From an uncultured bacterium (lineage in GTDB: Bacteria; Verrucomicrobiota; Kiritimatiellia; CAIKKV01; CAITUY01), in contig CAITUY010000246.1 in NCBI GenBank assembly GCA_903895695.1, positions 1 through 64,000 on the forward strand: a stretch of 64,000 nt of DNA, read 5' to 3'. Positions 8,993-19,427 of the stretch are shown here, one piece after another. Under the pieces are notes generated by a model. The model made no database searches and had not been told where the DNA came from. It worked only from the letters and a program-made list of their open reading frames with translations. Numbering within the stretch: position 1 is the first letter of the stretch; each line of letters opens with the position of its first letter. The translations under genes were made by a program, and so were the position numbers.

Positions 8993-10288
8993 TCACTCCA
9001 ATCGCACCCTCGGATCAACTGCCGCATAGCACAGATCGGTCAGCAGGTTCGCCCCCATATAGAGGACCGCCCCGATCAGCACGATGCCCCGCACTACGTC
9101 GACATCCGCCGAGTTGATTGCATTCACGCTCATCCCGCCCAGTCCCGGAATTCCGAAGAAGCTCTCCAGTAGCAGGCTGCCCGTATACAGAAAAGGCAAC
9201 GCGATCACCGTGTTGGTAATGATAGGAATCATGGCGTTGGGCAGCACGTGCTTGAACAACACGCCACCCGCCCCCAATCCCTTGGCGTAAGCGGTTCGCA
9301 CATAATCCCGGTACATCTCGTCCAGCATCACCGTCCGATAAAACCGTAGGTTTGTGCCCAGGCCGCTGACGATGCCGATCGTCACCGGCAGCAGCAGGTA
9401 GCGCCATGACTCGAAGCCCCAGATCGGAAACCACTGGAGTTTGAAGGCCAGCACGAACTGGCCAAGGATGATCCACACCAGATAATTGACGCTCATGAGC
9501 ACGACCGCCGTTACCACCAGTGTCCGGTCCGTCCAGCGATTACGTTGCCAGGCGCAGAACAGGGCCAGCACCACGGCTATCGCCACCTCGCCCAGGAAAA
9601 TAGGCACGGTGAGCATCAACGAGGGGCCGATTCCCGCCTTGAGCATCGTCGTGACACGCTGGTTGGTGGCCATGGATGTTCCCAAGTCCAGGCGCACCAT
9701 CTGGCCCAGGAAATGCACGAACTGGGAATCGGCGATGTGTCGCACGCGCCGCCGCAAAGTGCAGCCTTCGAGCGTTGCAGCTCCCGCCACGCTGAACGTG
9801 GGCGGCTGCTCGCGCGAGGGGTCAGCCCCGGTCGCAAAGTCCAGCACCTGCGGGCCATTCCCGGATGCCACTTGCACGGCGCGCCGCAAGAGTGCATTCG
9901 TGGGGCCCCACGTCCATTCGGCCGTATTCGCCTTCCCGGCGGCGACATCGAGTCTCACCCGGTAGCGCGTGCCCGGCCGCAACGGGAAATGGAGCGGCAC
10001 CGCGAACGCCTGCCCCGCCGCGAGAACGCGGGGCGGAGTCCGGCCTCCGGGGCTGTCGGCTTTCCAGTCCGGGCAGGCGCGCGTGGTCGTCCACAGTCCA
10101 AAAATCAGCGGCTTGTTGATGCCGCGTTCCTCGTCAAATTCCTCCAGTGACTGCGGCGATGCGTTCTTGCCCAGGCTCATGCTCGCCGGGCTCCCCCCCA
10201 CCACGTTGAAGAGGATGAACGTGATCAGCAACACGCCGAACAGCGTGGGGATCATGTGCAGGAGTCGCCTGAGGATATAGCGGGTCAC
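8993..10288 (-). CDS. ABC transporter permease, OppB/DppB type, with a large extracytoplasmic insertion
   Basis: 431 aa, about 120 longer than a usual OppB. The first membrane segment (IPTLFGVLLITFILFNVVGG) and the following LEEFDEERGINKPL match the family. Residues about 67-188 are then an insertion rich in beta-strand-like sequence (WTTTRACPDW... to ...GCTLRRRVRHIADSQ) before the family resumes at FVHFLGQMVRLDLGTS. The membrane core follows, with the EAA-like loop (YAKGLGAGGVLFKHVLPNAMIPI) and the LLLESFFGIPGLGG motif. The insertion would lie outside the inner membrane. The start is GTG. Partner of the OppC-like gene downstream. Confidence 0.88.
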   Translation of the reverse strand: MTRYILRRLLHMIPTLFGVLLITFILFNVVGGSPASMSLGKNASPQSLEEFDEERGINKPLIFGLWTTTRACPDWKADSPGGRTPPRVLAAGQAFAVPLHFPLRPGTRYRVRLDVAAGKANTAEWTWGPTNALLRRAVQVASGNGPQVLDFATGADPSREQPPTFSVAGAATLEGCTLRRRVRHIADSQFVHFLGQMVRLDLGTSMATNQRVTTMLKAGIGPSLMLTVPIFLGEVAIAVVLALFCAWQRNRWTDRTLVVTAVVLMSVNYLVWIILGQFVLAFKLQWFPIWGFESWRYLLLPVTIGIVSGLGTNLRFYRTVMLDEMYRDYVRTAYAKGLGAGGVLFKHVLPNAMIPIITNTVIALPFLYTGSLLLESFFGIPGLGGMSVNAINSADVDVVRGIVLIGAVLYMGANLLTDLCYAAVDPRVRLE

Positions 10289-10293
10289 GGTAG

Positions 10294-10337
10294 GGACGGC
10301 TCTCCGAGCCGTCCGCGGATGCCTCGGAGAGGCATCC
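10294..10337. repeat. Two tandem palindromes between the response-regulator and oppB-like genes
   Basis: The first palindrome (10294-10314) has arms GGACGGC/GCCGTCC around TCTCCGA. The second (10317-10337) has arms GGATGCC/GGCATCC around TCGGAGA. The loops are related (CTCCGAG/CTCGGAG). They belong to the intergenic palindrome family of this genome and could shape or stabilise the transcript between the regulator and the permeases. Confidence 0.7.
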
Positions 10338-10384
10338 TTACCCGGCCCATGTGACGACGCGCCCGCGACGAGGTTCGCGGCTGA

Positions 10385-11749
<1,365 letters not shown>

Positions 11750-11819
11750 GGGCACAGGCTTGATAATCGTTGAGACAGACCGCCCCGTCAAGCGGCCCGG
11801 TACGGATGGACCGCCAAGG

Positions 11820-12200
11820 TCAGCCGCCGGCAAAGACCGGTCGGAACCCGGCTTCCGCCAGGATGCTGGCGACCTCTTCGCGCTTGTCGCCCTGGATCTC
11901 GATCCGGCCATCTTTTACCGTGCCGCCCGTGCCGCAGGTCTTCTGCATGGCCTTGGCCAGGGCCTGCTTCTCCTGCAACCCTATGCCGGTAAAGTTGGTC
12001 ACCACCGTCACGGTCTTCCCGCCGCGATGCGCGGTCTGGCGGATGATATCCACGCGACCGCGGTTCTTCGGGGCCGCCGGTTCGCCCTGCCGCCCTTGCG
12101 GCCCCGGCGCCAGCCCGTCACTACTCAATCCCGCAAAGGGATTGGCCGACAACGGCGTCTGCGGGGCGGCCCGGTTTTGGTCTACGATGCTGTGCTTCAT
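11820..12200 (-). CDS. SUI1/YciH (eIF1-like) translation factor homologue
   Basis: 126 aa from the ATG at 12200, with GGAGGG eleven bases upstream; a longer frame starts at 12260. The C-terminal 80 residues are an SUI1 domain (GGKTVTVVTNFTGI, KAMQKTCGTGGTVKDGRIEIQGDKREEVASIL). In bacteria YciH is thought to influence start-codon selection or translation under stress. The N-terminus is low complexity and contains SANPFAGL, a motif also present in the neighbouring HNH protein. It lies 69 bases after the HNH gene and 70 bases before the NtrC-type gene. Confidence 0.92.
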   Translation of the reverse strand: MKHSIVDQNRAAPQTPLSANPFAGLSSDGLAPGPQGRQGEPAAPKNRGRVDIIRQTAHRGGKTVTVVTNFTGIGLQEKQALAKAMQKTCGTGGTVKDGRIEIQGDKREEVASILAEAGFRPVFAGG

Positions 12201-12269
12201 TGGCGGGCGACCCTCCTGTTCGCGTTCGGACCTGGCCACGGTGCACGAGCCGGCATCCATGCCGATGCC

Positions 12270-12659
12270 TCATTCTTCCTTGCCGGGAACCACCAGGCCG
12301 TCCAGGCCCGCGAACGGGTTGGCGATCGGCGACCGGGCACCGGGATCGTTGGCCGCAGGGCCGTCGCCCATGGCCCGCAGCCGATCCACGGCGTGTTCGT
12401 CGTCATGGCAGTAGAGGCAGAGGAGTTCCCAGTTGCTGCCGTCCTGGGGGTTGTTGTCGTGGTTGAAGTCCTTGTGGTGTACCGTCAGTTCGCGCATGCG
12501 TTTGCCCTCGAACTCGCGGCCGCACCGGGCACAGATGTGCGGGAATAGCGAAAGCGCACGCATCCGGTAGCTCTGCTGGCGCTGATCCACGTCACGGTGA
12601 AGTTCGGCCGTAAGTCGGGCCTGGCGCTCGGGGTCGGGCGGCGTGTTCCTGGAAACCAT
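12270..12659 (-). CDS. YajD-like HNH nuclease family protein
   Basis: 129 aa. The HNH core shows CARCGREFEGKRMRELTVHHKD, then NHDNNPQDGSNWELLCLYCHDDEH: two CxxC zinc pairs and the HHKD...N...H catalytic set. The family (YajD) is conserved but its biological role is not well established. The C-terminus carries IANPFAGLDGL, echoing the motif of the downstream SUI1 protein. It starts 7 bases after the stop of the VWA gene. Confidence 0.9.
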   Translation of the reverse strand: MVSRNTPPDPERQARLTAELHRDVDQRQQSYRMRALSLFPHICARCGREFEGKRMRELTVHHKDFNHDNNPQDGSNWELLCLYCHDDEHAVDRLRAMGDGPAANDPGARSPIANPFAGLDGLVVPGKEE

Positions 12660-12666
12660 GGCGGCC

Positions 12667-14469
12667 TCAGTCCTTCAGTTCGGAACGATACGGAATCCGG
12701 ATGCTGTAGGTCCTGCCGATACCCCTGATCTCGTCCACGAGCGCGGAATCGTGCGTGCGATTGTGTTCGCCAATCAGGTCGTAGGCCTTCTGCCAGGCCC
12801 ACTGCGTGCGGATCTCCTTCTCCCCGGCCACGGCCTTGGCCAGGTCGAGATCGAAGACCATGTCGCACTTGATGTCGCCGGCTTGGCCCGTTGCCTGAAA
12901 CACCAGCCGGTGCACGTCACGGGGGTAGCGCGCATAGAGCACGAGCGGCTTGTCCATGTAAAGGTTCGGCGTCAGCCGGGGCAACACGTCGCACTCGCCC
13001 TGTCCCGCAAAGCGGAATTTGACGTCGTTGAGAACCGGCCGCGCGACTTCCCACAGTCGCGCCTGGATCGCGGCCGGGATGTCCCAGCGGCCGGTCCGCA
13101 CCACGACCGTGTCCCCCCGGTTCCGGTAACTCAGCAGGTCCAGCAGGTAGGCATTGACCCCGGGATAGGTTCCTGTGGTGAACACGGACACCTGACCTTG
13201 GTTCGCCTGGCTGAACGCTTCTATGATGAGCGACTGGTCGGTCAACCCCACGGTCGCCACGCCGTCGCTGACCACCTCCATGATGACCGGTCGGCCGGGC
13301 TGACGCGGCATCGCGAGCAACTCCTTGAGCGACCCAAAAATGTCAGTATTCCCCTCGGCCCACAACTGATTCACGAACTCCCGGGCCTTAGTGAGGTTTT
13401 CCGGCGTGACCGGAGCCCACTCCGTGAAACAGTGCAAGGTTCGATCGCGAAACTCGACAACATCAAAGCGATCGGTCGGCGACAGCAAGTCGAGCGCGCG
13501 CAGCAGTCCCTCGCGACAGAAGTGCATCTTCTGCTCGGAGATGCTCGCCGACGCATCCTGCACCAGCAGCACATCCTTGGGCAGCACCGGCAGCACATCG
13601 TCACCCCGCCGCTTGATTTCGATCCGGCAGTAGTTATAGGCAGGATCGTTGGCCGCGTGGTACGCGTACACGTCGGCGCGAAGCAACTTGTCTAAGCGCT
13701 TGAGGTTCGCGCGGGCGAGATCGTGTTCCTCCGGGATCTCGGGAACCAGGGCAGTCGGGGGTGTTTTGGGGGGCGTCGGCTCGCCCCCGGCTTGCCCTCC
13801 CCCGACGGCCGGCTGGCCCCACGCAAACCGCGAGGGCTCGCCCGACGCACCGGGCGTCGATGGAGTTCCGGTACCCCCGGCCAGTCCCGGGCGCTCAATG
13901 GGCTGGACGATGTCGGCGGCTCCCGACAGGCGCTGGATCGCCGGCGTATAACGGCGCGGGAGGGCGCTGACGTCATCCCGGGCGATCTTCCTTTCAATCT
14001 GCAAGATGTCGTCGCGGGCCTGCCACTGCGATGCCCCCGGCGGCGCAGGCTCGTACAAGCCGTGCTCCTTCCCGATCAGGCTGCCCGGCCCGGACTGGGG
14101 CGGCGCCACAATGGCCTCGGACGGGGCCCGCCGCAGGGGCTCCGTTTCCTGCGGACCCGCTCCGGTGTTCGGCCCCAGGCCCCGGGGTTTCTCGGGCGAG
14201 AAGCGCGGTGGCCGCTCGGCCTCGGGCTCCGGGGCCTGAATCTTCACATCCACCACGTGGAAAGGCCGCTGCTCCTCGGCGACCCGGCGGTGCAGAAAAC
14301 TGCTCAGGTCGAAGCCCGGGAAGAAGTAGACCAGCAGACCGTGCAAAGCAAGGGACGCGAGGAATGCCGACACCCCCCAAATGAGATGCTGCCGTTCGAT
14401 GCGGCGCCAGACTGTCGCGGCCGTCACCGGTCGCAATGGCGCGTCCCTGCGATATGAGTTGGTGCTCAT
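12667..14469 (-). CDS. TonB-like N-terminus fused to a von Willebrand factor A domain
   Basis: 600 aa from the ATG at 14469, which overlaps the stop of the upstream TPR gene (ATGA). Residues about 25-50 are a membrane anchor (LIWGVSAFLASLALHGLLVYFF). They are followed by an FHVVDVKI strand and a long Pro/Gly-rich linker to about residue 260, as in TonB/TolA proteins. A VWA domain follows at about 290-480, with the MIDAS residues DASAS, the threonine in GNTDIF and VSDGVA. No TonB C-terminal domain is present. Encoded directly after exbB, exbD and the TPR gene, so it may be driven by that motor (inference). Confidence 0.85.
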   Translation of the reverse strand: MSTNSYRRDAPLRPVTAATVWRRIERQHLIWGVSAFLASLALHGLLVYFFPGFDLSSFLHRRVAEEQRPFHVVDVKIQAPEPEAERPPRFSPEKPRGLGPNTGAGPQETEPLRRAPSEAIVAPPQSGPGSLIGKEHGLYEPAPPGASQWQARDDILQIERKIARDDVSALPRRYTPAIQRLSGAADIVQPIERPGLAGGTGTPSTPGASGEPSRFAWGQPAVGGGQAGGEPTPPKTPPTALVPEIPEEHDLARANLKRLDKLLRADVYAYHAANDPAYNYCRIEIKRRGDDVLPVLPKDVLLVQDASASISEQKMHFCREGLLRALDLLSPTDRFDVVEFRDRTLHCFTEWAPVTPENLTKAREFVNQLWAEGNTDIFGSLKELLAMPRQPGRPVIMEVVSDGVATVGLTDQSLIIEAFSQANQGQVSVFTTGTYPGVNAYLLDLLSYRNRGDTVVVRTGRWDIPAAIQARLWEVARPVLNDVKFRFAGQGECDVLPRLTPNLYMDKPLVLYARYPRDVHRLVFQATGQAGDIKCDMVFDLDLAKAVAGEKEIRTQWAWQKAYDLIGEHNRTHDSALVDEIRGIGRTYSIRIPYRSELKD

Positions 14470-16781
14470 GGGGTCTTGTACCGCTTGGCCCACTCGCTAT
14501 CGGGGTAACGGGCGAGTAGATCGTGCACGACCTTCGCGCTTTCATCCGTGCGTCCGAGCCGGGCGTACGCTTCCGCCGCCTCGTGCAAGCACTCCGGCAC
14601 GAGCACGGGATCGTCGAACAGCACGCCCACGCTCAGGAAATGTCGGGCGGCGCCCTCGTCATCGCCCTGAGCCTTGAACGTCCTCGCGAGTCCGACGTAG
14701 GCCTGCACGCGCAGGGCGATCTGCGCATCGCCCGCCGACATATCGACAGCCTTGTCAAAGGCGGCTTTGGCGGCCGCATAGTTGGTGCCGCGCAGCGCCA
14801 GTTCGCCCAGCCGCAGCCACCCGTCGGTAGCCGCCTGCGTCTTCACGGGTACAGCCACGGCCTTCTCGAACGCCTGCCTCGCGTCGTCGAACCGACCGAC
14901 CCCCTGCAAGGCCTTGCCGTTAAGGCACAAGGCGATCTGCTGCCACGCCGGCGTATCAGCCTGCTGCACAAGGCGCCCGGAAGCCTCGACGGCCTTCGGG
15001 TAGTCCTTCTTTTGCAACTGGTAGTCCGTCAGCCATTCCAGCACATCCGGCGCGTACGCGTTCGTGGCTGGCGCAGCCAGTAGAGCCTGCAGCAAGGCCG
15101 CCGATTCATCGGCCTGATTGCGACGCTGAAGCACGAGGGCAAGGCGGTACCGGGCGCGCTGTTCGAGCTCGCCCGCGGGCCCCGCCTTGAGGGCCGCCCG
15201 CAACGCGACCTCAGCATCCTCAAGCTTTCCGCCCGCCTCGAGGAGCACGCCGGACCAGAACTGCGCATCGGCGAGGAACCGCGAGGCCGGGTACCGGTGC
15301 ACGAGATCGCGCCAGGTGGCCAGCGCCGCCTCGTCGCGCTTGAGGTAGGTCTCAGCCGCTCCCTTCTGGTAAAGCGCCTCCTCGGCGAAGCGGCTGTCCG
15401 GGTAGGCGGCGAGCAGGCGGACCCAGTCCTGAAGGGCGGTTTCCGGCGCGCCCGCCTTGCTGCGGCATATACCCGCAGCGAAAAGCGCCTGCGGGGCCAG
15501 CGCGTTCGTGGGGTACCGGTCGGCCAGGCGGACAAAAGTCTCGGCCGCCGGCACCAGTTGGCCCTGCTTCTGCAGAAGGCTCGCCAGCCGGTAGGCGGCG
15601 TCCGGCGCCATGTCCGAGCGCGGGTATTTCTCGGCGATCAGGCGGTAGTTGGCCACGGCGGTGGCCTCATCGTTCAGCGCAACGCTGCACTCGGCCAGAA
15701 GCCAGAAGGCGTCTTTCTCCACGCGTGGATCGATCGGCTGCGAACGGATTTGCCGGATCGCGTCGGCATGGCGACCCAGGCGGAACAACACCAGCGCCCG
15801 CTCGTACCCGGCCGCCGCCGCGACTTCGCCGGTGGGACTTCGCTGCAACACGGTCGTATAGGTCGCAAGCGCCGCATCGTTCTGGGCCAGTTGCCGCTCC
15901 CCATTCGCCTTGAGATACAGCCAGTCGGTTTCGCGTGCAACCGGTTGGGCCTTGAGGGCCTCGTTGCACATGGCGATCGCGGCGGCATACCGTCCCGCGT
16001 TTTGCGTCGCCCACGCCATGCGCATGCGCGCCTCCGCCGCGCGCTCGTCGTTCGGGTAAAGGGACAGCAGTCTTTCGTAAGCCGCGGCACTCTCCTCGAA
16101 CTGCCGATGCCGGAACCGCCACTCGCCCAGCAGATACCAGGCCTCCGCCGCCACGCGGGGACCGGGCGCGTTCGTGGCGGCATACGCGTAAAGATCAGCC
16201 GCCCGCGAGGAGCCCGGCTCCTGATGCGCCACGATGCTCCCCAGCGCCAGCGCGGCAAAACTCGCAAACGGCGCCCCCCCGCTGCCGCGCAACAGCGCCT
16301 CGTAGGCCTGCGCCGCGTCATTCGTCCGGCCGACCCGTTCCTGCAGCGTGCCCACCAGATACTGACACGCCGCCGCCAGGTCGCCGGTCGGACTCGCGCG
16401 CATCAACCCGACGGCCAGTTCCGCCGCGTCGGTCATGCGCCCCTGGGCCTCAAGAAGTTCCACCCGCCGCATACCCGCCCGCACCCTGTACTCGCCGCCC
16501 TCCGGAAGGGTCCCGACGCGTACGTAGCATGATTCCGCTTCGTTCGTCCGGCCGAGGGAAAGCTGGCATTCCCCCATCCGGTACCGGATCATGGCCTCGG
16601 TCAACTGGTTCGTCGACTGCTTGAGCGCCGTCTCATATTCCTTCAAGGCCACGTCCCACATCCCTCGGGCATACAGCCCGTCGGCGAATTGGACCTGTTC
16701 GTGCGCGTCGAGACCCCAGACCAACCCGGCCGCGCCAGTCAAGGCCGCGGCCAGCACGAGTCTGACAAAACCCGGGGTCAT
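14466..16781 (-). CDS. Exported tetratricopeptide-repeat protein
   Basis: 771 aa from the ATG at 16781, which forms an ATGA overlap with the exbD stop; the frame extends upstream as a shadow of exbD. A signal peptide (FVRLVLAAALTGAAGLVWG) is followed by some 15-18 TPR-like repeats spanning the whole mature protein (for example ALKEYETALKQSTNQ, AAAYERLLSLYPNDERAAEARMRMAW, YPRSDMAPDAAYRLASLLQKQGQ). It resembles YbgF/BamD-type scaffolds of the cell envelope. Its position between ExbD and the VWA protein suggests a periplasmic partner of that complex. Confidence 0.9.
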   Translation of the reverse strand: MTPGFVRLVLAAALTGAAGLVWGLDAHEQVQFADGLYARGMWDVALKEYETALKQSTNQLTEAMIRYRMGECQLSLGRTNEAESCYVRVGTLPEGGEYRVRAGMRRVELLEAQGRMTDAAELAVGLMRASPTGDLAAACQYLVGTLQERVGRTNDAAQAYEALLRGSGGAPFASFAALALGSIVAHQEPGSSRAADLYAYAATNAPGPRVAAEAWYLLGEWRFRHRQFEESAAAYERLLSLYPNDERAAEARMRMAWATQNAGRYAAAIAMCNEALKAQPVARETDWLYLKANGERQLAQNDAALATYTTVLQRSPTGEVAAAAGYERALVLFRLGRHADAIRQIRSQPIDPRVEKDAFWLLAECSVALNDEATAVANYRLIAEKYPRSDMAPDAAYRLASLLQKQGQLVPAAETFVRLADRYPTNALAPQALFAAGICRSKAGAPETALQDWVRLLAAYPDSRFAEEALYQKGAAETYLKRDEAALATWRDLVHRYPASRFLADAQFWSGVLLEAGGKLEDAEVALRAALKAGPAGELEQRARYRLALVLQRRNQADESAALLQALLAAPATNAYAPDVLEWLTDYQLQKKDYPKAVEASGRLVQQADTPAWQQIALCLNGKALQGVGRFDDARQAFEKAVAVPVKTQAATDGWLRLGELALRGTNYAAAKAAFDKAVDMSAGDAQIALRVQAYVGLARTFKAQGDDEGAARHFLSVGVLFDDPVLVPECLHEAAEAYARLGRTDESAKVVHDLLARYPDSEWAKRYKTP

Positions 16782-17206
16782 GATCCTGCCGTCTTCCCCG
16801 CCACGTCGGCCGCAAACGAGATGTTCCAGATGTCCGATTTGCGGCACAGGTCCAGTACGCGAATCACGTGGGCGTAGGCCGTCTGGCGATCCGCGCGGAT
16901 CACGACGGGCTGGCCCGGGAACAGCTGGACCAGATGGGCCAGCAGGTCCGCGAGTTCGCTGTCGTTGAGCCGGCGTCCATTGACGGTCGTCGCCCCGTCC
17001 TTCATCACGTTCAGGATGATCTCGCCGGGAAGGCGCTGCTCGATCTTTGCCGTCGTCGCGGTCGGCAGCGTGATATCAAGCTCCGCCTCCCAGCGCGTAT
17101 AGATCTGGCTGGCGACGAAAAAACACAACAGCAGGAACAGGATGTCGATCATCGGGACCACTTGGAACCCGATTTGTTCCGGCCGGTATTTCGCACGGAA
17201 TTTCAC
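16778..17206 (-). CDS. exbD: ExbD/TolR-type proton-channel subunit
   Basis: 142 aa from a GTG at 17206 that overlaps the exbB stop (GTGA); a longer upstream frame is only a shadow of exbB. The single N-terminal membrane helix carries the essential aspartate (FQVVPMIDILFLLLCFFVASQIY). The periplasmic domain has IILNVMKDGATTVNGRRL and QPVVIRADRQTAYAHVIRVLDLC. With ExbB it couples the proton motive force to work in the envelope. Confidence 0.94.
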   Translation of the reverse strand: MKFRAKYRPEQIGFQVVPMIDILFLLLCFFVASQIYTRWEAELDITLPTATTAKIEQRLPGEIILNVMKDGATTVNGRRLNDSELADLLAHLVQLFPGQPVVIRADRQTAYAHVIRVLDLCRKSDIWNISFAADVAGKTAGS

Positions 17207-17955
17207 GGGGCCTTCCCCTTGACGAGCGCCGTCAGCAATTCGACCGAGGCGGACTCCAGGTGTGAAATCAGTTTCGAGGAGCGCCCCCTGAAATACGCGT
17301 AGAACATCATCGCGGGGATGCCCACGATCAACCCGCCCGCCGTGTTGATCATCGCTTCCGCCACACCGGCCGCCAGGAGCATCGGCTTCGCCTTGGCCAC
17401 GTCGAATGCCACGACGTTGAACGCCTTCACCATGCCGAAGACCGTGCCCAGCAGCCCCACCATCGGCGCGATCACGCCGATGTCGAGCAGGTACTGGGTC
17501 TGCGTCTGGATGGCCGTTGCCTGCCGGCTGCCTTCGCTCTCGATGATCTCCTTGACCAGCGCCGGCTCGGCCTTGTCCCCCGCCTCGACGAAGTCGAGCG
17601 CCGCCACGGTGATCTCCGAGAAGGCGCATGGACGGTAGCTGCACGCGGTGCGGGCGTCAGCCGGAAGGCCCTGCCGGATCTTGTCCAGCACGTCGCGCCG
17701 CAACGTCTCGGGAACGACTTTTTCGCTTCGAAGGAAAATGAAGAAGTAGATCGTGAAGGCCACGCCCAGCACGGACATGGCGGCAAGCACGTACAGCAGC
17801 GGCCCGCCCTTGTCGAACAGATCGCCCAGCGTCACGTGCTGCACGGCGAGTTCGTCCGCCGGCGCCCCGGTCGCCCCCAACGTCGTTGCGGCGGCCGCCG
17901 CCATGAGCCCTGCCGCCAGCGCCACCCTGAACGTCCGCGTGCTGAAATCACTCAT
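17203..17955 (-). CDS. exbB: ExbB/TolQ/MotA-type proton-channel subunit
   Basis: 250 aa from the ATG at 17955, with GGGAGGA eight bases upstream. An N-terminal hydrophobic segment with small residues looks like a signal or extra helix. Three channel helices follow (LLYVLAAMSVLGVAFTIYFF; IGVIAPMVGLLGTVFGMVKAF; GVAEAMINTAGGLIVGIPAMMFYAYF). The family motif LGLLGTVxGM is clear (VGLLGTVFGMVKAF). First gene of the exbB-exbD-TPR-VWA group, 80 bases after argH. Confidence 0.94.
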   Translation of the reverse strand: MSDFSTRTFRVALAAGLMAAAAATTLGATGAPADELAVQHVTLGDLFDKGGPLLYVLAAMSVLGVAFTIYFFIFLRSEKVVPETLRRDVLDKIRQGLPADARTACSYRPCAFSEITVAALDFVEAGDKAEPALVKEIIESEGSRQATAIQTQTQYLLDIGVIAPMVGLLGTVFGMVKAFNVVAFDVAKAKPMLLAAGVAEAMINTAGGLIVGIPAMMFYAYFRGRSSKLISHLESASVELLTALVKGKAP

Positions 17956-18035
17956 CGGTCGAGTCCTCCCAACGTCCCACCTGTCACCTGGTTGACGGGA
18001 TGACACCATCCCGCTCTCGCACTCCCGCTCCCGGG

Positions 18036-19427
18036 TCACGGGCGCGGATACGCGTTTCCCATCAGCTTTGTCACGGCCCGGCAGTATCCCGTCCATTCGG
18101 CGCGCTGCCATTCGCGGCCGGCGCCCACGCGCGCTTCCATCCCGCCGAAATCGAGCCCCGCCGGCGCGCCCCAATGCGTCTTCTTGGCCAGCGTCTCGTG
18201 CGGGTCCATGTTGTCCAATTCGTCGAGGTGCTCCTTGACGTGCCGGTACGCGTCGCGGAACGGCATCCCCGCGCCCACCAGCTCCAAGGCCCGGTCCGTG
18301 GCGAACACGCCCGGCGTAAATCCCTTGAGCAACGCCGCCGCGTTGACCTGCAGATGCCGCATCAGGAGCGCCATGCTTCGCAGGCAGGCCCGCGTGGTGG
18401 CCAGGCCCTCCATGAAGGGACCCTTCGTTTCCTGCAAGTCGCGGTTATAGCCGCTCGGAAGACAGCGGGCGATGTCCTTGACCGCCATCTCGCACGCCAT
18501 CACCCGGGCTACGCGGGCCCTTACGAGCTCAACCACGTCGGGATTGTTCTTCTGCGGCATGATGCTGCTGCCTGTGCCGAACTCGGGCGGCAGTGAGAAG
18601 TAACCGAACTCCGGCATCGTGTAGAGCATCAGGTCCTGCGCCAGCCGCGAGAGCGAGAGCATGACCTGCGACAGGCCGGAGAGGATCAGGGACTCGATCT
18701 TGCCGCGGGCGTTGTTCGCGTAGAGCACGTTGTGGATCGGGCGGCTGAAACCCAGCAGGCGCGCCGTCAGTTGGCGATCGAGCGGCAGCGGCACGCCGTA
18801 GCTGGCCGCCGAGCCCAGCGGGCACTGGTCGTTGATCTCGTAGACGGCCATCAGCAGCGCGGCATCGTCCAACAGGCTCTCGGCGTGGGCCGTGGCCCAG
18901 AGGCCAACGGAACTGGGCATCGCGGGCTGCATGTGGGTCCGACCCACCATGGGGACTGCGCGGTGTCGCAAACCCAGCGCAACGAGGGTAGCCGTCAGCT
19001 CAAACGCTTCATCCAGGAGCTGCAGGAGTTGCTCCTTGCCGTAGAGCCGGAGATCCACGGCTACCTGGTCGTTTCGGCTTCGGCCGGTATGAACCTTCTT
19101 GCCCAGGGGGCCCAGGCGCGCCGTCAGCGTGCGCTCCACCGCCAAGTGCACGTCCTGGTCGTCCAGCGTAATCGCAAACTCCCCCGCCTGGTCCTGACGC
19201 ATGATCGCGCCGAGTTCGCGAATCACGGCCCGGCGTTCGGTCGGCGTAACGATCGCTGGCCTGACAGGCATCCGCGAAAGCATCACGACATGCGCGGCCG
19301 TGCCCACACAGTCAACCTGGACCAGGGCTCGATCCAACTGGAGATCGCTCCCCGCCGTGAAATCGAGCACTTCCGAATCAATGTGTCCGACCGTCGTTTT
19401 GCGCGTGCGTTTCGGTCCGCTGCTCAT
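18036..19427 (-). CDS. argH: Argininosuccinate lyase
   Basis: 463 aa from the ATG at 19427, the usual family length. It cleaves argininosuccinate to arginine and fumarate, the last step of arginine synthesis. Visible motifs are KKVHTGRSRNDQVA, the signature loop GSSIMPQKNNPD with the catalytic serine, and VGRTHMQPAMP. The start lies 50 bases inside the end of the upstream gene; a longer frame begins at 19607 but lacks family similarity. No other arginine genes are near. Confidence 0.94.
   Translation of the reverse strand: MSSGPKRTRKTTVGHIDSEVLDFTAGSDLQLDRALVQVDCVGTAAHVVMLSRMPVRPAIVTPTERRAVIRELGAIMRQDQAGEFAITLDDQDVHLAVERTLTARLGPLGKKVHTGRSRNDQVAVDLRLYGKEQLLQLLDEAFELTATLVALGLRHRAVPMVGRTHMQPAMPSSVGLWATAHAESLLDDAALLMAVYEINDQCPLGSAASYGVPLPLDRQLTARLLGFSRPIHNVLYANNARGKIESLILSGLSQVMLSLSRLAQDLMLYTMPEFGYFSLPPEFGTGSSIMPQKNNPDVVELVRARVARVMACEMAVKDIARCLPSGYNRDLQETKGPFMEGLATTRACLRSMALLMRHLQVNAAALLKGFTPGVFATDRALELVGAGMPFRDAYRHVKEHLDELDNMDPHETLAKKTHWGAPAGLDFGGMEARVGAGREWQRAEWTGYCRAVTKLMGNAYPRP

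Noticed and set aside
16778..17644. Longer 288-residue form of ExbD
   Set aside because: The extra N-terminus is a shadow of exbB. The GTG at 17206 overlaps the exbB stop and begins the family match.
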